A stretch of 64,000 nt of DNA. Origin: Streptomyces sp. SID8374 (GTDB lineage: Bacteria > Actinomycetota > Actinomycetes > Streptomycetales > Streptomycetaceae). The notes beneath the pieces are model-generated. The model worked only from the letters and a program-made list of their open reading frames with translations. It searched no databases and was not told the DNA's origin. This document shows positions 58,576 through 64,000 of the stretch, one piece after another (position 1 is the stretch's first letter; each line of letters opens with the position of its first letter). The DNA lies in NCBI RefSeq assembly GCF_009865135.1, contig NZ_WWGH01000002.1, positions 1,240,001-1,304,000 on the forward strand. Direction: 5' to 3'. Both the position numbers and the translations under genes were made by a program.

Positions 58576-58650
58576 GGTTGCGGACCGTACCTGTACTGCG
58601 AGCTCGCGGACCGCCCTGTACCTCGGAGCTTGCGGACCGTACCTGTCCGC
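58576..58650 (+). repeat. Three tandem 26-bp repeats upstream of the AlkZ-like gene
   Basis: Copies start at 58576, 58602 and 58628. The first and third share a perfect 17-mer, TTGCGGACCGTACCTGT (58578-58594 and 58630-58646). The middle copy reads TCGCGGACCGCCCTGTACC. The array ends 10 bp before the -10 box of the glycosylase gene, the usual place of activator or repressor sites. Confidence 0.75.
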
Positions 58651-58659
58651 ATGCGCCGC

Positions 58660-58665
58660 TAGCGT
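58660..58665 (+). promoter_or_regulatory. -10 box TAGCGT, probable leaderless promoter of the AlkZ-like gene
   Basis: TAGCGT ends 7 nt before the ATG at 58673. CGGAG lies between but is too close to serve well, so a leaderless or near-leaderless message is likely. Confidence 0.45.
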
Positions 58666-58672
58666 ACGGAGC

Positions 58673-59794
58673 ATGGCCGCGAAGAAGCACCCCGCCGTCC
58701 TCTCCACCCGGGCGCTGAACCGGGCGACCCTGGACCGCCAGCTCCTGCTGCGCCGGTCCACGATGTCCGCCAAGGACGCGGTCGCCCATCTCGTCGGGCT
58801 CCAGGCGCAGAACACCAAGCCGCCGTACTTCCAGCTCTACTCACGGCTGGCCGGGTTCGACCCGCGCGAGCTGTCCGCCCTCATGGAGTCCCGTGAAGTG
58901 GTCCGGATCGTCACCCTCCGCTCCACCCTCCACACCCATACGGCGGAGGACGCCCTGACCCTGCGGCCGCTGGTGCAGGCGGCGCGCGACCGGGAGCTGA
59001 AGGCGTTCCGGCGCGGGCTGGCCGGGGTGGACCTGGACCGGCTCGCCGCCGTCAGCAGGGAGCTGGTGGAGGAGCGGCCCCGCCCGGTCAAGGAGCTGCG
59101 CGAGGAGCTGCTCGGCCACTGGCCCGACGCCGACCCGCTCGCGCTCACGGTGGCCGCCCGGTGTCTGCTGCCGCTGGTCCAGGTCACCCCGCGCGGGCTG
59201 TGGGAGCGGAGCGGGCAGGTGGCGCTGACCACGGCGGAGCACTGGCTCGGCCGGTCCTCCGAACCGGTCCCGGCGCCGGACGCCACTGTCCTGCGCTACC
59301 TCGACGCCTTCGGCCCCGCCTCGGTCAAGGACATGCAGCGCTGGGCGGGGCTGACCCGGCTGCGCGAGGTCTTCGACCGGCTGCGGCCCCGGCTCCGCAC
59401 CTTCCGCGACGAGAACGGCACCGAACTCTTCGATCTCCCCGACGCCCCGCGCCCCGACCCGGACACCCCGGCCCCGCCGCGCTTCCTGCCCGAGTTCGAC
59501 AACGTGCTCCTGGGCCACGACGACCGCTCGCGCGTGATCGCGGAGGTGAACAAGGGCCGCAACGGGGTGGGCAACCAGGCGTACGGGACCGTGCTGGTCG
59601 ACGGGTTCTTCGAGGCCGTCTGGCGGGTCGAACGCGACGGGGACACGGCGGCGCTGACCGTGCAGCCGCTGCGCACCCTGCGGCGGGGCGAGCGCGCGGA
59701 GATCGGCGAGGAGGGGGAGCGGATGCTGTCGGTGATGACGGACGCGGCCTCGTACGACGTACGGTTCGGCACGTTCCTGGACTTCGGGGAGTGA
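58673..59794 (+). CDS. AlkZ/YcaQ-like DNA glycosylase (winged-helix, HTH_42)
   Basis: A 373-residue protein of tandem winged helices. The QxQ catalytic motif is Gln44-Ala-Gln46 in HLVGLQAQNTKPPYF. REVVRIVTLRSTLHTHTAED and FLPEFDNVLLGHDDRSRVI are further family signatures. AlkZ unhooks azinomycin interstrand crosslinks and AlkX has a wider range; genomic members repair bulky or alkylated bases. It follows three 26-bp repeats and a tight promoter, so it may respond to damage. It is convergent with the GAF-LuxR gene. Confidence 0.88.
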   Translation: MAAKKHPAVLSTRALNRATLDRQLLLRRSTMSAKDAVAHLVGLQAQNTKPPYFQLYSRLAGFDPRELSALMESREVVRIVTLRSTLHTHTAEDALTLRPLVQAARDRELKAFRRGLAGVDLDRLAAVSRELVEERPRPVKELREELLGHWPDADPLALTVAARCLLPLVQVTPRGLWERSGQVALTTAEHWLGRSSEPVPAPDATVLRYLDAFGPASVKDMQRWAGLTRLREVFDRLRPRLRTFRDENGTELFDLPDAPRPDPDTPAPPRFLPEFDNVLLGHDDRSRVIAEVNKGRNGVGNQAYGTVLVDGFFEAVWRVERDGDTAALTVQPLRTLRRGERAEIGEEGERMLSVMTDAASYDVRFGTFLDFGE

Positions 59795-59806
59795 CGCCCC
59801 CCGGTT

Positions 59807-60655
59807 CTACGGCAGCAGCCCCGCCCGGCGCGCCGCCACCACCGCCTCCAGCCGGGTGTGCGCCCCCAGCTTGCGCATGGCCGAGCGCAGGTATCCCTTC
59901 ACGGTCTCGGGGCGCAGTCCCAGCTGACGGGCGGCCGCCGCGTTCGTGGCGCCCGCCGCCACGCACGCCATGACGTCCACCTCGCGCGGGGCGAGCCGCA
60001 CCTCCATGGCCGCCGCCGGGGCCCGCGCCCCGGACGCCGAGGCGAGGCGCCCGCAGACGGCCAGCAGCTCGTCGCGGAGCGCCGGGTCGACCACCCTCGG
60101 CACCAGCGCGCGCAGCTCCCGATGGGCCTCGCGCACGTCCTCCCACGCGCCCGGAGCCGTACCGGGACCGGCCGCCACCTGCTCCCGGGTCAGGGCCAGC
60201 AGCTCCCGGACCTCGTCGCGCACCGCGAGCGCCTGCTCCACGTCACGGGCCGCCGCCACCGCCGCGTCGAACGTGCGGTCCCCGAGGCTCACCGGCGTAC
60301 GCAGCGCCCCGTACAGCACGCCCCGCACCGTCCGCCGTACGACGACGGGCACCGCGACCACCGAGCGCAGCCCCTCCGCCGCCACCGCCGTGTCGTACTC
60401 GTGGCTGATGTGGCGCGAGGCCGGGTAGTCCGTCACCGCGCAGGGCCGGGCCAGCGCGATGGCCTTGCCGCCGAGGCCGCTCCCGGCCGAGATGACCAGG
60501 CCCCGCAGCGCGCTGGTCTGCGCCCCGTTCAGCTCGGCGATCCGTGCGTGGCGGGCGTCCGACAGCAGCCCGCCGAACGCGACGGGCAGCCCGCTCGTGC
60601 GGCGCAGCCCCGCCAGCGCCGTCTGCATCTCGACCGCATCGACCGGTTCCGGCAC
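59807..60655 (-). CDS. GAF-LuxR transcriptional regulator
   Basis: A 282-residue regulator. A GAF sensor domain at about 25-165 (GLLSDARHARIAELNGAQ, then SVVAVPVVVRRTVRGVLYG) may bind a small molecule. A LuxR helix-turn-helix occupies the last 65 residues (LAPREVDVMACVAAGATNAA, AARQLGLRPETVKGYLRSAM). I chose GTG 60655, preceded by GGAAGG; an ATG at 60715 would add 20 Gly- and Arg-rich residues. It is divergent from the acyl-CoA synthetase pair and likely controls it. Confidence 0.85.
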   Translation of the reverse strand: MPEPVDAVEMQTALAGLRRTSGLPVAFGGLLSDARHARIAELNGAQTSALRGLVISAGSGLGGKAIALARPCAVTDYPASRHISHEYDTAVAAEGLRSVVAVPVVVRRTVRGVLYGALRTPVSLGDRTFDAAVAAARDVEQALAVRDEVRELLALTREQVAAGPGTAPGAWEDVREAHRELRALVPRVVDPALRDELLAVCGRLASASGARAPAAAMEVRLAPREVDVMACVAAGATNAAAARQLGLRPETVKGYLRSAMRKLGAHTRLEAVVAARRAGLLP

Positions 60656-60742
60656 TCCGACGCCTTCCCGCCCGGCCCGCGCCGACCCCCGTCCGGGGGA
60701 GCGGACCACCCCCATCCGGGGGTGGTGAGACCTGGGTCACTG

Positions 60743-60757
60743 TTTACATCATGTTAA
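60743..60757 (+). promoter_or_regulatory. AT-rich inverted repeat before the acyl-CoA synthetase genes
   Basis: TTTACAT and ATGTTAA flank one C and pair at 6 of 7 positions. The site is 32 nt before the ATG of the first synthetase gene, in the divergent gap with the regulator, and is strikingly AT-rich. It is a candidate operator or part of the promoter. Confidence 0.5.
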
Positions 60758-60789
60758 GCGACCTGTCCGGTCCGCAATGAGGAGGGCAC

Positions 60790-62466
60790 ATGCCGGCAAC
60801 GAGTGCGACGGAGACGTTCCGGGCCGCCCGGGACTTCCTGCTGGAGCACCGCGAGGAGTACGAGCGCGCCTACGCCGGATTCCGCTGGCCCCGGGCCGCC
60901 CACTTCAACTGGGCGCTGGACTGGTTCGACGTCATCGCCGAGGACAACGACCGCACCGCCCTGCACATCGTGGAGGAGGACGGCCGGCGTACCGAGGTCT
61001 CCTTCGCGGCCATGTCCGAGCGCTCCGACCGGGCCGCCAACTGGCTGAAGAAACAGGGGGTCCGGGAAGGCGACCGCATCCTCGTGATGCTCGGCAACCA
61101 GGTGGAGCTGTGGGAGACCGCGCTCGCCGCGATGAAGCTGCGCGCCGTGATCATCCCCGCCACCCCGCTGCTCGGCCCCGCCGACCTGCGCGACCGGGTG
61201 GAGCGCGGGCGGGTGCGCCATGTGCTGGTGCGGGACGCGGACACCGGGAAGTTCGACGAGGTGCCGGGCTCCTACACCAGGATCGCGGTGGGCGAGGAGG
61301 TGGCGGGCTGGCGGCCGTACGCCGAAGTGGCCGACGCCCCGGCCGACTTCACGCCCGACCGGGAGACGGACGCCGACGAGCCGCTGATGCTGTACTTCAC
61401 CTCCGGCACCACCGCCCGGCCGAAGCTGGTCGAACACACCCATGTGTCCTACCCCGTCGGCCACTTGTCGACGATGTACTGGATCGGGCTGCGCCCCGGC
61501 GACGTCCACCTCAACATCTCCTCGCCCGGCTGGGCCAAGCACGCCTGGTCCAACCTCTTCGCCCCGTGGACCGCCGAGGCCACCGTCTTCATCTTCAACT
61601 ACACCCGCTTCGACGCCTCCCGGCTGATGGCCGAGATGGACCGCTCGGGCATCACCAGCTTCTGCGCCCCGCCCACGGTCTGGCGCATGCTCATCCAGGC
61701 TGACCTGTCGCAGCTGAAGGTCCCGCCGCGCGAGGTCGTCGCGGCGGGGGAGCCGCTGAACCCCGAGGTCATCGAGACGGTCCGGCGCGAGTGGGGCGTC
61801 ACCATCCGGGACGGTTTCGGCCAGACGGAGACCGCCGTCCAGGTCGCCAACACCCCCGGCCAGCTCCTCAAGTCCGGCTCCATGGGCCGGCCTTGCCCCG
61901 GCTTCACCGTCGTCCTGCTGGACCCGGTCACGGGTCAGCCGGGCGTGAGCGAGGGCGAGATCGCACTCGACCTCTCCGACCACCCCGTGGGCCTGATGAC
62001 CGGCTACCACGGCGACCCGGACCGTACGGCCGAGGCGATGGCGGGCGGCTACTACCGCACGGGCGACATCGGGGCGCGCGACGAGGACGGCTACATCACC
62101 TACGTGGGGCGGAGCGACGACGTCTTCAAGTCATCCGACTACAAGATCTCGCCCTTCGAGCTGGAGAGCGCCCTCCTGGAACACGAAGCGGTCGCCGAGG
62201 CCGCCGTCGTGCCCGCCCCCGACCCGCTGCGGCTCTCCGTCCCGAAGGCGTACGTCGTGCTGGCCGAGGGCTGGGAGCCCGGCCCGGAGACGGCGAAGGT
62301 CCTCTTCGAGCACTCGCGGGCGGTCCTCGCCCCGTACAAACGCCTGCGCAGGCTGGAGTTCGCCGAACTGCCCAAGACCGTCTCCGGCAAGATCCGCCGC
62401 ATCGAACTGCGGGAGCGCACCGCCCTGGGCGCCGGCACCGAGTTCGACGAGGGGGACCTGAAATGA
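60790..62466 (+). CDS. Acyl-CoA synthetase (medium-chain / acetyl-type AMP-binding enzyme)
   Basis: A 558-residue adenylate-forming enzyme. Motif A3 is MLYFTSGTTARPKLVEHTH, with Ala where most members have Gly in the loop. DGFGQTETAVQV is the adenine site, GYYRTGDIGARDEDGYITYV precedes the hinge, and PKTVSGKIRR carries the catalytic lysine. The layout fits medium-chain (ACSM-like) acyl-CoA synthetases. GGAGGG lies just upstream of the ATG. Its stop overlaps the start of the next synthetase gene as ATGA. Confidence 0.9.
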   Translation: MPATSATETFRAARDFLLEHREEYERAYAGFRWPRAAHFNWALDWFDVIAEDNDRTALHIVEEDGRRTEVSFAAMSERSDRAANWLKKQGVREGDRILVMLGNQVELWETALAAMKLRAVIIPATPLLGPADLRDRVERGRVRHVLVRDADTGKFDEVPGSYTRIAVGEEVAGWRPYAEVADAPADFTPDRETDADEPLMLYFTSGTTARPKLVEHTHVSYPVGHLSTMYWIGLRPGDVHLNISSPGWAKHAWSNLFAPWTAEATVFIFNYTRFDASRLMAEMDRSGITSFCAPPTVWRMLIQADLSQLKVPPREVVAAGEPLNPEVIETVRREWGVTIRDGFGQTETAVQVANTPGQLLKSGSMGRPCPGFTVVLLDPVTGQPGVSEGEIALDLSDHPVGLMTGYHGDPDRTAEAMAGGYYRTGDIGARDEDGYITYVGRSDDVFKSSDYKISPFELESALLEHEAVAEAAVVPAPDPLRLSVPKAYVVLAEGWEPGPETAKVLFEHSRAVLAPYKRLRRLEFAELPKTVSGKIRRIELRERTALGAGTEFDEGDLK

Positions 62467-64000
62467 GCACCTTGTCCTACGCGCACGGCACCGGCACCAC
62501 CGCCCTGCTCGGCGACACCATCGGCCGCAACCTGGACCGGGCGATCGCCGCCCACGGGGACCGGGAGGCGCTGGTCGACGTCGTCTCCGGCCGCCGCTGG
62601 ACGTACACGGAGCTCGGCGCCGACGTCGACGAACTGGCCCGCGCCCTGATGGCGTCGGGGGTGGAGAAGGGCGACCGGGTCGGCATCTGGGCGGTCAACT
62701 GCCCCGAGTGGGTGCTGATCCAGTACGCCACCGCCCGCATCGGTGCCGTCATGGTCACCATCAACCCCGCCTACCGCGCCCACGAGCTGGAGTTCGTCCT
62801 CAACCAGGCCGGCATCCGCCTGCTGGTCGCCTCCCTAGCCCACCGCACCAGCGACTACCGCGCCCTCATCGGCCAGGTCCGCGCCAACTGCCCCTCCCTG
62901 CGGGCCGTCCACTACATCGGCGACCCGTCCTGGACCGAACTGACCGCCACCGCCCCGGCCGTCAGCCCGGCCCAACTGGCGGCGCGCGAGGCCGAGCTGT
63001 CCTGCGACGACCCCATCAACATCCAGTACACCTCGGGCACCACCGGCTTCCCCAAGGGCGCCACCCTCTCCCACCACAACATCCTCAACAACGGCTATTT
63101 CGTGGGGGAGATGATCGCCTACACGGAGGCCGACCGGGTCTGTCTGCCGGTCCCCTTCTACCACTGCTTCGGCATGGTCATGGGCAACCTCGCCATCACC
63201 TCGCACGGCGCCTGCATCGTGATCCCGGGCCCGTCCTTCGAGCCCGCCGCCGTGCTGGCCGCCGTCCAGCAGGAGCGCTGCACCTCGCTCTACGGCGTGC
63301 CCACCATGTTCATCGCCGAGCTGAACCTGCCGGACTTCGCCTCGTACGACCTCTCCTCGCTCCGCACCGGGATCATGGCCGGATCACCCTGCCCGGTCGA
63401 GGTGATGAAGCGGGTGGTCGCCGAGATGCACATGGACGAGGTGTCCATCTGTTACGGCATGACGGAGACCTCGCCCGTCTCCACCCAGACCCGCCGCGAC
63501 GACGACCTGGAGCGCCGCACCGGCACGGTGGGCCGCGCGCTGCCGCACATCGAGGTCAAGGTGGTCGACCCGGTGACCGGGGTGACCGTGGAGCGCGGCA
63601 GCGCGGGTGAACTCTGCACCCGGGGCTACAGCGTGATGCTCGGCTACTGGGACCAGCCCGACCGCACCGCCGAAGTCATCGACGCGGGCCGCTGGATGCA
63701 CACCGGGGACCTCGCGGTGATGCGCGAGGACGGCTACCTCCAGGTCGTCGGCCGGATCAAGGACATGATCATCCGGGGCGGCGAGAACGTGTACCCGAGG
63801 GAGATCGAGGAGTTCCTGCACGGCCACCCGAAGATCGCCGACGTCCAGGTGGTCGGCGTGCCGGACGAGCGGTACGGGGAGGAGATCCTGGCCTGTGTCA
63901 TCCCCCGGGACCCGGCCGATCCGCCGAGCCTGGAGGAGATCACCGCGTACTGCCGGGAGCGGCTCGCCCACTACAAGATCCCGCGCAGGCTGCGGGTCCT
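62463..64000 (+). CDS. Fatty acyl-CoA synthetase (AMP-binding), 3' end outside the window
   Basis: The first 512 residues of an AMP-binding enzyme, running off the right edge. PINIQYTSGTTGFPKGATLS is the phosphate-binding loop, VSICYGMTETSPVSTQTRRD the adenine site, and GRWMHTGDLAVMREDGYLQV with GRIKDMIIRGGENVYPREIE the hinge region. The expected C-terminal lysine motif lies beyond the window. The protein resembles the FadD-like AMP-dependent ligases that pass fatty acids into beta-oxidation. It is coupled by ATGA overlap to the first synthetase, so the two are made together, presumably for acids of different size. Confidence 0.9.
   Translation, partial: MSTLSYAHGTGTTALLGDTIGRNLDRAIAAHGDREALVDVVSGRRWTYTELGADVDELARALMASGVEKGDRVGIWAVNCPEWVLIQYATARIGAVMVTINPAYRAHELEFVLNQAGIRLLVASLAHRTSDYRALIGQVRANCPSLRAVHYIGDPSWTELTATAPAVSPAQLAAREAELSCDDPINIQYTSGTTGFPKGATLSHHNILNNGYFVGEMIAYTEADRVCLPVPFYHCFGMVMGNLAITSHGACIVIPGPSFEPAAVLAAVQQERCTSLYGVPTMFIAELNLPDFASYDLSSLRTGIMAGSPCPVEVMKRVVAEMHMDEVSICYGMTETSPVSTQTRRDDDLERRTGTVGRALPHIEVKVVDPVTGVTVERGSAGELCTRGYSVMLGYWDQPDRTAEVIDAGRWMHTGDLAVMREDGYLQVVGRIKDMIIRGGENVYPREIEEFLHGHPKIADVQVVGVPDERYGEEILACVIPRDPADPPSLEEITAYCRERLAHYKIPRRLRV

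Overview
The window is high-GC actinobacterial DNA, and the gene content points to Streptomyces. It carries chaplins and rodlins (the hydrophobic coat proteins of aerial hyphae and spores), many GTG starts, promoters set directly against start codons, and regulators and secreted hydrolases of streptomycete type. I see no rRNA, tRNA, integrase, transposase or CRISPR array. It reads as ordinary chromosome, cut at the left inside a YihY/BrkB membrane protein gene and at the right inside an acyl-CoA synthetase gene.

Layout. 0-1.6 kb: the end of a YihY/BrkB gene, an AraC-type regulator and a VOC protein. 1.7-1.8 kb: ten tandem copies of a 14-bp repeat. 1.85-8.7 kb: a catabolic island with a 3-hydroxyacyl-CoA dehydrogenase, a two-subunit CoA-transferase of 3-oxoadipate type, a divergent LysR regulator, a thiolase and an FAD monooxygenase. 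These could finish an aromatic or dicarboxylic acid pathway, giving succinyl-CoA and acetyl-CoA. 8.8-13.4 kb: a coat-protein locus with one long sortase-type chaplin, one short chaplin, three rodlins and two small unknown proteins; most of its genes end in a strong hairpin. 13.4-17.4 kb: a DUF5949-like gene, an unannotated 23-residue peptide gene with an ideal ribosome binding site, rsgA, an Ada/AlkA fusion that seems to lack its catalytic loop, and a DUF456 membrane protein. 17.4-29.2 kb: a LuxR regulator divergent from a large secreted subtilase, a PP2C-like protein, a PoxB-like enzyme and a GH38 alpha-mannosidase. 29.5-34.2 kb: an ATPase-fold anti-sigma-like protein, a DUF2637 protein, an FhuF-like iron reductase under an iron box, a GntR regulator and a helical-repeat protein.

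34.4-43.4 kb is a purine catabolism block: a PucR regulator divergent from the three-subunit xanthine dehydrogenase operon, then an NCS2 purine permease and an XdhC maturation factor. 43.5-48.0 kb holds a hypothetical protein, a secreted peptidoglycan amidase, a nitroreductase, a GPP34 protein and an F420-type oxidoreductase. 48.3-50.7 kb is a tight three-gene operon of acyl carrier protein, ketosynthase and alpha/beta hydrolase. It is the best candidate here for an undescribed small biosynthetic system. 50.7-54.4 kb holds two secreted enzymes, an ExeM-like nuclease and a GH5 cellulase. 54.6-59.8 kb holds a VOC protein, a drug exporter coupled to a glutathionyl-hydroquinone-reductase-like protein, a DMT permease and an AlkZ-like DNA glycosylase. 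59.8-64 kb holds a GAF-LuxR regulator and two translationally coupled acyl-CoA synthetases.

Function calls rest on reading motifs and on knowledge of the families; no database search was run. Starts were chosen from Shine-Dalgarno sequences, family N-termini, or a -10 box lying 6-8 nt before the start codon (probable leaderless mRNA).
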